A stretch of 64,000 nucleotides of DNA from Clostridiales bacterium (GCA_014799665.1 JAAVHP010000027.1:1-64000), one strand, 5' to 3'. Shown: positions 31,951 to 40,528, counted from the stretch's first letter. Numbers and translations: made by a program. Notes: a model not told the origin generated them from the sequence alone.

Positions 31951-33861
31951 ATGAAAGACAACAACGCCGATCTCGGCAATCAGGTTATAGAAGGAACGAG
32001 CCCGCCTATCGAATTGGAGGCGGAGTACGTCATGCCCGACGGGAGCACCCGTCCTATTTCCATGCCCTCGGCAGAACCCGAACAAGCCGATCTCGACGCT
32101 CAGCTCAACGCGATGCTGGAAGGCGACGGCGTGATCAATGCGCAGGACCCCGTCGAACCGATCATACTTTCGGGCGACGACACCGTTTTTGCGCCGCCCC
32201 CGCCCGTGGTCGAAACCGAGCCGCAACCGACCGAGCCTACGCCCGATCTCGACGCTCAGCTTGAACAGTTGCTTAACGATAACGCCGAGCCGCCCGTTAC
32301 CGAAACGAGCGAGCCCATTATTTTAACGCCCACGGAGCCGGTCGCGGAGCAATCGGCGGACGACCCGATCATAATCGCGCCGCCGCCCGCAGAAGAGCCT
32401 ATCATTATGGGCGAGCCCGCGGAGCCCGTTATCACTACTCCGCCGCCTGCCGAGCAGCCTACGGAGCAGACGGAGCAGTCCGACGTGCCCACTGCGGCGC
32501 AGCTCGACGCAGAGCTCGAAGCGCTCCTAAACGACAAGCCGCTCGAAACCGAAACCGAACAGGATCTCGACGCGAAGCTTGACGAAATGATGAATCTTCC
32601 GCCCGACGAGGAAAAGCCCGCCGAGCAACCGACCCCGACCCAAGCGGTCGAGCCCGAACAGCCCCAAGCAACCGAACCCGCAGCCGAGCCCGCACAGGCG
32701 CAGCCGAGCGCGGAAGCCGCGGAAGCACGGCGCATGATGGAAGAAGCGCGGGCGATGATGGAGCAGGTACGCTTGGCGCAGGAACAAGCGAAGCTCGCAC
32801 AAGAGCAAGCCGAGTGGAAAGCGCAGCAAGCGAAGTTTGCGCAGGAGCAGGCGGAAGCCGCGCAACAACAGGCGCAGTTCCAAGCCCAACAGCAAGCCCA
32901 ACAGCAAACGTTACAGCAACAGCAACAACCGCCGATACAACAACCGCAACAGCCGTCCACGGCGGAAAACGCAACGCTCGAAACAGCGCGCGAGATGATG
33001 CGGCAAGCGCAATTGATGATGCAACAGGCGCGGCAGCCGCAAGCAGCTGGCATACAGACCGCACCTACCGAGAACAACGGCGCGCAAGCCGCGCTCGAAA
33101 TGATACGCCAGGCGCAATTGATGATGCAGCAGGCGCAACAGGCGCAGTTCCAAGCCCAGCAGCAAGCGCAGCAGGCGCAGTTCAATGCGGCGTTGCAGGC
33201 GCAGCAGCCTGCCGCGACCGCTGTACCTATCACCGATCCGTACGCGATCAAGGAAGTCGACAGGCTCAAAAACGAGCTTGACGGTATGCGCGAGCTTGTG
33301 AACAAGCTTACGTTCACGATCGCGCAGAACCCGAACGCAACGGCTGCACAGCAACAATTCATGCAACAACAGCAGTTCATGCAACAGCAACAGCCGAGAG
33401 GCGACGACGACCGCGAGCAGTACAAGAAGCTCGAAGGCGAGCTTGAACGGATGCGGCGCGAGATAATCGAAAAGGATCTGCGCGATCGCGAGAAAGAGCT
33501 CGACCGCAGGCAAAAGGAAGCGGAGAACAGCGTTAAGGATATTCGGCCCGAGATGGTGCAGATGTCCGATTCGCGTGATATCGCGCCCGTCGGCAACGGC
33601 GGCATTCCCGCGGGCAGTGAGTTTATTCCGCTCGCCAACGGCGTGTTCTATTCCATTAAAGACAAGCAGGTGTACGTGATGACGCCCGCGTCCAATGCCG
33701 CGGCGGCACGCCCGACTATCGAACCGACGCGCAAAGCCGCGCCCGCTAAGAAAAAAGCCGCGCCCGCACGCCCTGCCGCACGGCGTCGACCCGCACCGCG
33801 CAGACCCGGTTCGCCGTCCGCACGGCGCAGACCGATGGGCAGACCCCGCCCGCATAGATAG
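31951..33861 (+). CDS. Large low-complexity protein: acidic repeats, Gln-rich coiled coil, basic tail
   Basis: 636 residues, no signal peptide or membrane segment. The first 230 residues are acidic and Pro-rich and carry four copies of a DLDAxLxxhL motif (near 45, 97, 185 and 207). From about 255 to 420 comes an Ala/Gln-rich region with EARxMMxQA and QQAQFQAQQ repeats, probably a long coiled coil, including two REMMRQAQLMMQQA-like units. A second coiled coil follows near 490-540. The C-terminal 40 residues are Arg/Pro/Ala-rich and strongly basic. No family recognised; it could be a scaffold or nucleic-acid-binding protein. No good ribosome binding site. Confidence 0.7.
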   Translation: MKDNNADLGNQVIEGTSPPIELEAEYVMPDGSTRPISMPSAEPEQADLDAQLNAMLEGDGVINAQDPVEPIILSGDDTVFAPPPPVVETEPQPTEPTPDLDAQLEQLLNDNAEPPVTETSEPIILTPTEPVAEQSADDPIIIAPPPAEEPIIMGEPAEPVITTPPPAEQPTEQTEQSDVPTAAQLDAELEALLNDKPLETETEQDLDAKLDEMMNLPPDEEKPAEQPTPTQAVEPEQPQATEPAAEPAQAQPSAEAAEARRMMEEARAMMEQVRLAQEQAKLAQEQAEWKAQQAKFAQEQAEAAQQQAQFQAQQQAQQQTLQQQQQPPIQQPQQPSTAENATLETAREMMRQAQLMMQQARQPQAAGIQTAPTENNGAQAALEMIRQAQLMMQQAQQAQFQAQQQAQQAQFNAALQAQQPAATAVPITDPYAIKEVDRLKNELDGMRELVNKLTFTIAQNPNATAAQQQFMQQQQFMQQQQPRGDDDREQYKKLEGELERMRREIIEKDLRDREKELDRRQKEAENSVKDIRPEMVQMSDSRDIAPVGNGGIPAGSEFIPLANGVFYSIKDKQVYVMTPASNAAAARPTIEPTRKAAPAKKKAAPARPAARRRPAPRRPGSPSARRRPMGRPRPHR

Positions 33862-33872
33862 TTTTTTCTCTT

Positions 33873-33949
33873 CTTTCTTGTGAACAAGAAAGAAGCAAAG
33901 AAAACTTTAAGTTAAAAAATAAAGAGTGGTTTGACCGAACCACTCTTTT
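33873..33949. terminator. Hairpin repeat and terminator after the low-complexity gene
   Basis: TTCTTTCTTGT/ACAAGAAAGAA forms a hairpin that recurs at 56386-56424. Then AAAGAGTGGTT and AACCACTCTTT pair around a 6-base loop (33921-33949) with a T-tract, an intrinsic terminator. Confidence 0.75.
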
Positions 33950-34074
33950 TGTGTTTAACTTTATTTACGCCTTCCCCAATTGTGGAAGGCTATCGTTCAT
34001 TCAACATACACTCTCTAATCACCGCGTAGCGGTCGATAATTATTCATTATTATCTATTCACTATTAACTCTATC

Positions 34075-34779
34075 TTACTCCCCTCTTATCTTCGCGTTGG
34101 GAACGTATCTTTTTGCTATCTCCAAATACCGCGAAAGAACGGACGGCGGCGGGGGCGTTAGCGTTTTGGACGGAACAGTGTCACGCATTACGAACGCTTG
34201 CAGGAAATACCGTTTAGCGCCTTTAATCATGCGCGCCGCGTCCTCTATGCTTTTTTCGTCGAACAGCTCGGCGGCGATCGTCGTTCTGAACTCGTAGTCC
34301 ACCCCGCTGTTCATAATAAGCTCTATCGATCTTTGCACGGGCGCAACGTCAAACCTGTCGGCGTACAGCCCGACCGCCTCGGCGTAACGCTCGGGCGAGT
34401 TCTTAATATCCATTGCCACGTAGTCTATAAGCTCGGCGTCGAGCAAGGCTTTCAGCCTGTCGGGCAAAAACCCGTTCGTGTCCAGCTTTACGAGATAACC
34501 AAGCGACTTGATCTCGCGAAGCAGTCTATCGAGATCGGTATAGATCGTCGGTTCGCCGCCCGTCACGCACACGCCTTCCAGAACGCCCGAACGCTTTTTC
34601 AAAAAGTCGAAAACCTCGCGCTCGTCGTAGAACTCTACGTCGGCGGCGAGCAGCTCGCTGTTATGGCAGTACGGGCATCTGAAATTACAGCCCGGAACGA
34701 ACAGCGTGCAAGCCGTGTGCTCGGGGAAATCGAGCAAGGTCAGTTTTTGCAGACCGCTTATCTTAACGTACTTATCCAA
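34075..34779 (-). CDS. nrdG: Anaerobic ribonucleotide reductase activase-like radical SAM protein
   Basis: 234 residues. The radical SAM cluster motif CNFRCPYC (CxxxCxxC) lies near residue 31, followed by CVTGGEP, which contacts SAM. The N-terminus KLTLLDFPEHTACTLFVPGC is typical of the NrdG/PflA-like activase group that makes glycyl radicals. No nrdD or glycyl-radical enzyme is adjacent, so the partner is unknown; length and N-terminus fit the 'anaerobic NTP reductase activating' type common in Clostridia. The start is TTG at 34779 behind CAGG; no ATG fits. Confidence 0.82.
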   Translation of the reverse strand: MDKYVKISGLQKLTLLDFPEHTACTLFVPGCNFRCPYCHNSELLAADVEFYDEREVFDFLKKRSGVLEGVCVTGGEPTIYTDLDRLLREIKSLGYLVKLDTNGFLPDRLKALLDAELIDYVAMDIKNSPERYAEAVGLYADRFDVAPVQRSIELIMNSGVDYEFRTTIAAELFDEKSIEDAARMIKGAKRYFLQAFVMRDTVPSKTLTPPPPSVLSRYLEIAKRYVPNAKIRGE

Positions 34780-34833
34780 AATAATACCTGCGCGTAATTA
34801 ATAATTAGATTATACATAATTACGCAAGGCTTG

Positions 34834-35832
34834 TCAACTTTTCAGCATTCTTATAAGCTTATTGCGCTTGCCCGCCGACATATCCGTGCCGATAAAGCAG
34901 TAGTCGCTAAGGCTGTCGCTCACCGAATACCCGCGCTCGTGCTCGAAGTAGTGACAGTCCTTATACCTATCGAGCGTATGCACGGGCGGGGGCTTTTTAA
35001 CGTCGTAGCCGGCGTTGCGCAGCTCGCTCATCATGCCCGCCGCCCTGACGAACGCATACACGGCGGAATCGCCTTTTGTGGGCGGCGCAACGCAGTCGAG
35101 TGCCTTGCACAGCGCGTGTAGGTTCTTGTGCGCGCGGACGCTTAGCTTGTCGGATACCTCTGCCTGGTTGAGCCACAGCGCGGATAGGAACTCGTTCATG
35201 CGATAGTCGTGATTCTCACCCTCGCTGTACGCGTACCGCGAAAACCCGAGCGCGGCAAGCCTATCCTCGGCGTTGAGCAACAGCACACTGCCGCCGCCGC
35301 GCAAGCGTTTGTCGTGCCCGATTATTCCGTAATCGCCGCTTGCGCCCAGGGGTTTACCGTTGTACTCGCCGCCTCGCCCGTCGAGCGCGAGCTCGATAAG
35401 CGGAACGTTACGCGCCGTGCAAATGGGTTTGAGAATGTCGAGCTCGGCGACCGCGCCGAACGCGTTGTCGACAATAACCGCTTTCGGCGGCTTGTTTTGC
35501 AGCTCCGCCCACACGAACGCCGCGTCGAGCGCGTCGGGCGAAACGCATCGGGTCGTCGGGTCGCAGTCGAGGAATACGGGGATCGCGCCCGCGTGCGCAA
35601 CCGACGCTATGTACGAATAGAACGTGAAGGTCGGCACGAACACGTAATCGCCCCGCCCCGCGCCGCACAGAAAGAGCGCGGTATCGATCGCCGCGTCGGC
35701 AGTCGACAGCGCGACCGCGTTCCTGCCCGTCAGCCGCGCCGCGTAGCGTTCGAGCCGCATGACCGTATCCCAACCGTCGAGCGCGCCGAGTACCGCGCCC
35801 GCGGCTTCACCGTGTTTGTCGATAAATATCAT
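34834..35832 (-). CDS. DegT/DnrJ/EryC1/StrS-type aminotransferase family protein
   Basis: 332 residues from ATG 35832. PLP-dependent fold type I; the segment GDYGIIGHDKRLRGGGSVLL carries the PLP lysine followed by GGG, matching the SFxxxKxxxxGxGG motif. The substrate-binding VPTFTFYSYIASVAHAGAIPVFLD is typical. Family members aminate keto-sugars for surface glycans; no glycan cluster is nearby. The longer frame to 35943 would run through a promoter. The -10 box TACTAT ends six bases before ATG with no ribosome binding site, a predicted leaderless start. Confidence 0.8.
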   Translation of the reverse strand: MIFIDKHGEAAGAVLGALDGWDTVMRLERYAARLTGRNAVALSTADAAIDTALFLCGAGRGDYVFVPTFTFYSYIASVAHAGAIPVFLDCDPTTRCVSPDALDAAFVWAELQNKPPKAVIVDNAFGAVAELDILKPICTARNVPLIELALDGRGGEYNGKPLGASGDYGIIGHDKRLRGGGSVLLLNAEDRLAALGFSRYAYSEGENHDYRMNEFLSALWLNQAEVSDKLSVRAHKNLHALCKALDCVAPPTKGDSAVYAFVRAAGMMSELRNAGYDVKKPPPVHTLDRYKDCHYFEHERGYSVSDSLSDYCFIGTDMSAGKRNKLIRMLKS

Positions 35833-35838
35833 ATACGC

Positions 35839-35866
35839 ATAGTATGTGACGAAATCGGTGCGGCAA
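35839..35866 (-). promoter_or_regulatory. Promoter of the DegT-like gene, predicted leaderless
   Basis: On the minus strand TTGCCG (35866-35861), 16-base spacer, TACTAT (35844-35839), then six bases to ATG 35832. The -35 is the weakest of the leaderless set. Confidence 0.5.
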
Positions 35867-35884
35867 TGCGTTTTGCGCCGACCG

Positions 35885-35913
35885 TTGACATCCTGCGCGC
35901 GGTAATATATAAT
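35885..35913 (+). promoter_or_regulatory. Predicted promoter of the gene at 35942
   Basis: TTGACA (35885-35890), 17-base spacer, TATAAT (35908-35913): full consensus. The gene behind it has a normal GAGGTG ribosome binding site. Confidence 0.7.
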
Positions 35914-35941
35914 AGAGGAAAGAAAAAACCGAGGTGCGACC

Positions 35942-37480
35942 ATGCCCGAATACGATGAAGAATTTTACATGAACGCCACAATCGATCGGCTTGACGATCT
36001 CGCCGTGAACGGCGACGACGACGCTTGCGTGTTCTACATAATGCGAAAGATCGAGGCGAGCGAGCTTACCGAAGCCGACGTTGCGCGGCTTGACGGTCCG
36101 CTCAAAAACCTCAATCGCAACGCGGCGTGCGTGGGCGCAATGGTGTACGAAAAACGCTCGATATTCGCCGACGAGGAAAAAGAGCTGTTCTCGTACGCGA
36201 TCATCGAGCAGGACAACGACGGCGCGGCGCATAAACGCTTGACCAAGTCGTACAAGGCTTCGGCGGATATTATCGACAAGATCGACCTGAGGCTTATGCG
36301 AACGGCTATCGATTTTTGGGCAGCGGAAACAATACGCGGAAAAACCTCGCGGCTGGACGTGCGCGCCGAACGCATGACGAAGGACAGCGGGTATCCCGAT
36401 TACAAAAGCGCGCTTATCGTCGCGCTGTCGATCACCGAGCCGAGCGGCAGGGCGACCGAGTTCGATAACGTGTACGTGGCGTACCTGCGCGGCAAGGACG
36501 AGCGAAAAGCATTGTCGCGGTTACAAGACGAGCTCACCGAGGAGATCTCGCAGATCGCCGAAAAATGCGGCGTGCCGTACGGCGAGATCAAGATAGACGG
36601 GCGCACCTGCTATCGGTTCGGCGGAGGCGCGGGAGCGCAGCGCACGAACGGCACGCCCGACCACGTTAATATTTTGTCTAATGCCGAGGTCGATATCCGC
36701 GTGGCGGACGACGGTCGGCTCGGTCGAACGGTTTGCGCGCACTGCGGCGGCACGCTCGACGATAACGGCGTTTGCACGGCGTGCGGGCGCAAGCACGAAA
36801 AGACGGACGACGGCATAGTCATTCACAAGAGCAAGGACATGGAAGCCTTGCTGTGCACGCAGTGCGGCTCGCCCGTAAATATCGACGCGGGCGGAAAGAC
36901 GGCGGTCTGTCCGTACTGCGGCACTACGTTTGCGGTCAACGGCAGTTCGCTCGCGGCAGGGGTGTTCGGTATTAACTACGAGGATATCAAGGCGGATATG
37001 CCGATAGGCGCGACTCTTCCCGATATCAAGTTCGTGCGCGCGAGCGTGGCGGACGACAAGATTGCGGCGGTCATGCCCGAAAGCTTTATCGTCATGCCCG
37101 AGGCGATGCGGCGAATAAAGTACAACGCCAACGCGCCCAAGCACATATATACAACGCCCGACGGCACGGTCAATTTCAATCTTAATTTTACGGGCGCGCT
37201 TAGCGAGACCGACGTGTTCGACGCGGGGAGCAAAATGCTCGGCATGATGAAAAGCGTGTTCCCCAACGCCAAGTTCGGCGAAGCGCAAAAGCTGACCACT
37301 CCGCGCAATATCTTTAAGTTCGAGCTGTTGACCGCCGCGCTCGACCAGAGCGTGTATAACGTAATGTTCATCTTCTCGATAGACGGCAAGCAAGGCGTGG
37401 GGTCGTGGAACTGTCTCGGCAAGGACCGCTGGTTTTGGGCGCCCATCTTCGACCTGGCAATCAGAACAATGTCATTCTGA
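35942..37480 (+). CDS. Zinc-ribbon protein of unknown function
   Basis: 512 residues. The N-terminal 180 residues are helical and acidic. Two zinc ribbons lie in the middle: CAHCG...CTACG (about 260-280) and CTQCG...CPYCG (about 304-327). The C-terminal 180 residues form a globular domain rich in Phe and Asn. No membrane segment. I do not recognise a family for the ends. The last codons, MSF and the stop, are supplied by a dispersed repeat beginning TGTCATTCTGAGCG, so the native C-terminus may have been replaced. Confidence 0.7.
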   Translation: MPEYDEEFYMNATIDRLDDLAVNGDDDACVFYIMRKIEASELTEADVARLDGPLKNLNRNAACVGAMVYEKRSIFADEEKELFSYAIIEQDNDGAAHKRLTKSYKASADIIDKIDLRLMRTAIDFWAAETIRGKTSRLDVRAERMTKDSGYPDYKSALIVALSITEPSGRATEFDNVYVAYLRGKDERKALSRLQDELTEEISQIAEKCGVPYGEIKIDGRTCYRFGGGAGAQRTNGTPDHVNILSNAEVDIRVADDGRLGRTVCAHCGGTLDDNGVCTACGRKHEKTDDGIVIHKSKDMEALLCTQCGSPVNIDAGGKTAVCPYCGTTFAVNGSSLAAGVFGINYEDIKADMPIGATLPDIKFVRASVADDKIAAVMPESFIVMPEAMRRIKYNANAPKHIYTTPDGTVNFNLNFTGALSETDVFDAGSKMLGMMKSVFPNAKFGEAQKLTTPRNIFKFELLTAALDQSVYNVMFIFSIDGKQGVGSWNCLGKDRWFWAPIFDLAIRTMSF

Positions 37481-37516
37481 GCGCAAGCAAGGAATCTCCG
37501 AGATCGCTTGCCAATT
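37472..37516 (+). repeat. TGTCATTCTGAG-type dispersed repeat overlapping a stop codon
   Basis: TGTCATTCTGAGCGCAAGC followed by AAGGAATCTCCGAGAT is a repeat class seen in many unrelated bacterial genomes. Here it overlaps the stop of the preceding gene. A second, inverted copy reads CTCGGAATGACA at 38910-38922, on the other side of ribU. Confidence 0.6.
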
Positions 37517-37528
37517 ACCGTATTTTAC

Positions 37529-37557
37529 TTGACAATGAAATTTTAACGCTATATACT
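37529..37557 (+). promoter_or_regulatory. Predicted promoter of the FMN riboswitch-ribU unit
   Basis: TTGACA (37529-37534), 17-base spacer, TATACT (37552-37557), about 15 bases before the aptamer. Confidence 0.65.
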
Positions 37558-37570
37558 ATATTCAATTAAA

Positions 37571-37901
37571 GTCATTCTTTGGGGCGGGGTGAAATTCCCC
37601 ACCGGTGGTTATAGTCCACGAAGGTTGAGCGATTGCTTAACCCCGAGCGGGTGAAATTCCCGAGATGATTTTGACAAGCGACGCGCAGGGATTGCGTCGG
37701 CGATTTAGCCGCTAAGAAGGCAGCGAATTGAAGTCGTAGCAGCGCTACGTCGATAATTCGCTAACGCACTTAGCGACAAAATCGGTAGCAATACCGCGCA
37801 CGAGCTTATCAAAATTATCATTACCGACGGTATAGTCCGGATGTTAAAAGAAAGACGGCTTCGTTTTTTCACCCCGAGGATATTTCTTCGGGGTTTTTAC
37901 T
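37571..37901 (+). ncRNA. FMN riboswitch (RFN element) interrupted by a type 3 element
   Basis: Aptamer landmarks are visible in order: P1 GTCATTCTTT paired with AAAGAAAGAC (37848-37857); GGGGCGGGGTGAAATTCCCC (P2); ACCGGTGGT...CCACGAAGG (P3); GGGTGAAATTCCCGAG (P5); ACCGACGGTATAGTCCGGATG (P6, 37823-37843). Between P5 and P6, where natural FMN aptamers have one or two bases, about 157 bases of a type 3 hairpin element are inserted. A terminator, CCCCGAGG...TTCTTCGGGGTTTTT (37872-37901), forms the expression platform. Upstream of ribU, so it should turn off riboflavin uptake when FMN is high, if it still folds. Confidence 0.88.
37665..37821 (+). repeat. Type 3 element inserted in the FMN aptamer
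   Basis: Outer arms near 37665-37679 (ATGATTTTGACAAGC) pair with 37804-37820, with one C-A mismatch and a small bulge. The inner ATTGCG..GGCGATTT pairs with AAAATCGGTAGCAAT. The apex is the family core GTCGTAGCAGCGCTACGTCG followed by CGCTAACGC, nearly identical to the rpsL copy. Confidence 0.78.
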
Positions 37902-37938
37902 TAGAACGACTTTAAAACAAAATTGAAGGAGTTCTACC

Positions 37939-38769
37939 ATGGAAGAAAACACAACACCCGTGGCGACGGAAGCAACGCCCGCCGCAACCAAGAAAAAGGA
38001 AAGCTATTTCAGCTCGACTATGATCGCGTTCATAGCGATGTTCGCAACGCTCGCGGGCGTGCTGTATATACTTAACTTTTCCATTCCGTTCGCGTTCCCG
38101 AGCTTTCTCGAATTCAAGCTGTCCGACGTGCCTATCCTTATAGGCGCGTTCGCGCTCGGTCCCGCGCCCGCCGCGATAATAGTAGTTATCGAAATACTGA
38201 TAAAGCTTGTTATAAAGGGCACGTCTACCATGTTCGTCGGCGAGCTGAGCGACCTCGTGACCTCGTGCGTATTCGCCGTGACGGCGGGGCTTATTTACAG
38301 CAAGCACCGCTCGTTCAAGGGCGCGCTCGTCGGCATGGCGATAGGCACGCTGTTGGAAGTGGTCGTTGCGATACTGTTCAACTGGCTGGTGCTCGTACCG
38401 TTCTATCTTCAAGTGTTTTTCGGCGGGAACTGGCAGCCGCTTATCGGCATGATGACCCCGCTATTCCCGTCGTGCACGCAGGAAACGTTCTACGTCTTCT
38501 ATCTGTGGGTATCGGTACTACCCTTCAATCTTTTGCGCTGTCTTATCGCAAGCCTTATAACCCTGCTCGTTTACAAACGCATTTCGCGACTTATCTCGCG
38601 GGTCAACCGCAAGCTCTACCCCACGCCGCACGTAAGCGATAACGACGGCGAAACCGACGCTCCCGCGCGCAGAAAACTCGGTAAAGCCGATATAATCATA
38701 ATCTGCGTTGCTTCGGCGCTTTTCGCTCTCCTGGTGCTGTTCGCGTTACTTAGATATTTCGTGTTCTAA
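37939..38769 (+). CDS. ribU: Riboflavin ECF transporter S component
   Basis: 276 residues with about six transmembrane helices; FPSFLEFKLSDVPILIGAFALGP is the riboflavin-binding S-component signature. It works with the shared EcfA/EcfA'/EcfT module, not encoded here, to import riboflavin. Unusual parts are a Thr/Ala-rich 20-residue N-terminal tail and a C-terminal extension with an extra hydrophobic helix (about 248-272). AAGGAG precedes ATG 37939. Controlled by the FMN riboswitch upstream. Confidence 0.9.
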   Translation: MEENTTPVATEATPAATKKKESYFSSTMIAFIAMFATLAGVLYILNFSIPFAFPSFLEFKLSDVPILIGAFALGPAPAAIIVVIEILIKLVIKGTSTMFVGELSDLVTSCVFAVTAGLIYSKHRSFKGALVGMAIGTLLEVVVAILFNWLVLVPFYLQVFFGGNWQPLIGMMTPLFPSCTQETFYVFYLWVSVLPFNLLRCLIASLITLLVYKRISRLISRVNRKLYPTPHVSDNDGETDAPARRKLGKADIIIICVASALFALLVLFALLRYFVF

Positions 38770-38964
38770 CCCTTTAAAACCCGTACTATGTTTATTTACA
38801 TTTCGAAAACAGCTGTTATCTTTAACTCTCTTTGTCTAAACTCAATGTTAAATTTTCATAAAAAGCTTGCATAGCAACAAAACCGCTTCAAGAGTTTCCT
38901 CGCCACCCTCGGAATGACAAACGTCACAACTATCCGCTAATTCATCATTCCTTATTCACAATTC
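38770..38964. other. Intergenic region without a gene
   Basis: AT-rich, with an inverted copy of the TGTCATTC-type repeat near 38888-38925 and an AATTCCTAATT spacer at its right end. No clear terminator for ribU was found. Confidence 0.5.
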
Positions 38965-39717
38965 CTAATTATATATAAACTTTTCGGTATATTCGGCGGT
39001 AACGTTCGTTCCGCCGAATTTTTCTACGTCGAATTTCTCGGTAGAGGTTATTTCGAGCGCGCGACTGCCGTCCGTTATCAAAGTGAACTCTATTGCGGTG
39101 TACTCCGTTTTTTTCGCGCCGAGCACGGTATTGACCTCGTTCTTGCAATAGACCGAACCGCCACCCGGGTCGAGCGTAAACTTATACGTGCGGTCGTCGA
39201 CCTTGACCGCGCCGATAATCGCGTTATCGAGCTCGTACTTGACAAGCCCCGTCGGCGGCAGTCCGTAAGCCGCTATATACCCGTCACGGTCGTACTCGAC
39301 AGCGCCCGAATAGACGAACGCGCCATTCTTATACTCGCCGCGCGACACACTGTACTTATTGGCGGAGCATTCCTTTTTTATCGCCGCCTTTACAAGCGTG
39401 GAAATGCTCTCGGCGGTATCGACAACGCCGCCGCCCCTTACCTTTCGCCCGCCGCTAACGGACTGCGAAAACGGTATAGAGAACGCCTTCGCCTTTATCG
39501 CGCCCGTCATTTCGGTATCGAAATCATGGCTCAAAGCATACTCCCTGCAAACTGACAAAACGCGCATAGCGTCACTATCGAGCGCGTTATCGTTCGCCAC
39601 CGCCTCGACCGTTCGCCGCGGCAGAAAAATCGCGGTCACGGCGATCGCCGTCGCCACGAACGCAAGCACAAGCGCGACTATCGCCGCACGTTTTTTAATG
39701 ATCGCTTTACTATCCAT
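38965..39717 (-). CDS. Membrane-anchored protein of unknown function
   Basis: 250 residues: a cytoplasmic KKRAA start, one transmembrane helix (about 11-33), then an extracytoplasmic domain of about 210 residues with alternating beta-strand pattern (YKFTLDPGGGSVYCKNEVNTV). No lipobox. No family recognised. A CATACT box lies six bases before the ATG, but no good -35 was found, so a leaderless start is only possible here. Confidence 0.65.
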   Translation of the reverse strand: MDSKAIIKKRAAIVALVLAFVATAIAVTAIFLPRRTVEAVANDNALDSDAMRVLSVCREYALSHDFDTEMTGAIKAKAFSIPFSQSVSGGRKVRGGGVVDTAESISTLVKAAIKKECSANKYSVSRGEYKNGAFVYSGAVEYDRDGYIAAYGLPPTGLVKYELDNAIIGAVKVDDRTYKFTLDPGGGSVYCKNEVNTVLGAKKTEYTAIEFTLITDGSRALEITSTEKFDVEKFGGTNVTAEYTEKFIYN

Positions 39718-39767
39718 AGCGATAGTATGCGCGCTAAATTTAAAGTTATTTTATAACCGAAAATTAT

Positions 39768-40442
39768 TTACTTCTTTTTCGAGGCGAGGGCGTAGCTTTT
39801 ATCCAGCCACTCGCACACTTCGGCAATATCGACCGAACCGTCGAGACAAATCGTAAACCAATTCTTCTTGTTCATGTGGTAGCCCGCGAAATACCTTTTG
39901 CCGTCGACCACGGACGGAAGAACTTCGGGATCGATACGCAAATCGATTACGTCCACGACCTCGTCGCTTTTAAGCCCTAGCTTGCGCTTAGATATGACAA
40001 GGATCGCGCCGTACCATTTATCGTTATCCTTTCTCCTGAAAACGGCGTTAGTCGGGAACTTCTCCCACAGATACTCCAATTCGTCGCCGTACTTACCGCG
40101 CACGTATTCTATAACCTTACGCGCGCCCGCGCTCTTGAACACGTCGCGCTCGAAACACTTTTCGCTTATCTCGGTCAGCACGCGCTCGTAATCGGCACGG
40201 ACACTACCGACGAACGCGCCGCTCGCGTCGGCAACCAGATGAAGCGTGTACGGCTCGTCGGTGGCGCGGTCGATAAGTTCGGTCTTGACCTCGCCGCTCG
40301 ACCCGCTCACTTCTACGCGCAGCTCGAACTGTCCTTTGTATATCCGCGTTATGTACGAATACGTTTCGCCGCTAAGCGAAAAGCCGAACTCTATAAGCTT
40401 ATCGAAAATAGGTTTTTTAAGCTCGAATACGTTTTTATCCAT
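39768..40442 (-). CDS. MmcQ/YjbR-like family protein
   Basis: 224 residues from ATG 40442. The C-terminal half (WFGAILVISKRKLG-like strand, then EVVDVIDLRIDPE, YHMNKKNWFTICLDGSVD) matches the MmcQ/YjbR fold, whose ligand is uncertain. The N-terminal 100 residues look like an additional alpha/beta domain. A consensus promoter (TTGACA-17-TATACT) ends six bases before ATG with no ribosome binding site: a predicted leaderless mRNA. The longer frame upstream contains that promoter and is rejected. Confidence 0.78.
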   Translation of the reverse strand: MDKNVFELKKPIFDKLIEFGFSLSGETYSYITRIYKGQFELRVEVSGSSGEVKTELIDRATDEPYTLHLVADASGAFVGSVRADYERVLTEISEKCFERDVFKSAGARKVIEYVRGKYGDELEYLWEKFPTNAVFRRKDNDKWYGAILVISKRKLGLKSDEVVDVIDLRIDPEVLPSVVDGKRYFAGYHMNKKNWFTICLDGSVDIAEVCEWLDKSYALASKKK

Positions 40443-40448
40443 ACGAAT

Positions 40449-40477
40449 AGTATAGTGCGCACGTCGAACTTTGTCAA
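40449..40477 (-). promoter_or_regulatory. Promoter of the YjbR-like gene, predicted leaderless
   Basis: On the minus strand TTGACA (40477-40472), 17-base spacer, TATACT (40454-40449), then ATTCGT and ATG 40442. The clearest example of the leaderless set. Confidence 0.75.
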
Positions 40478-40486
40478 GCGCAAACG

Positions 40487-40518
40487 AAAAAGCCCCCGAC
40501 GATGTGCCGAGAGCTTTT
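40487..40518 (-). terminator. Terminator after the collagen-like gene
   Basis: On the minus strand AGCTCTCGGC pairs with GTCGGGGGCT (ten pairs, some G-T) followed by TTTTT. It ends the transcript that contains the type 2 element. Confidence 0.7.
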
Positions 40519-40528
40519 TTGCCTTGCG

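Noticed and set aside
32256..33855. Cys/Ser-rich and Leu/Arg-rich frames antisense to the gene at 31951
   Set aside because: They are the reverse reading of Gln/Ala-rich repeats (CAG/GCA-type codons give Cys, Leu and Ala on the other strand). No ribosome binding site or family match.
34075..34779. Assigning the radical SAM gene firmly to anaerobic ribonucleotide reduction
   Set aside because: No nrdD is in the window, and other glycyl-radical activases share the same motifs, so the symbol is given with reserve.
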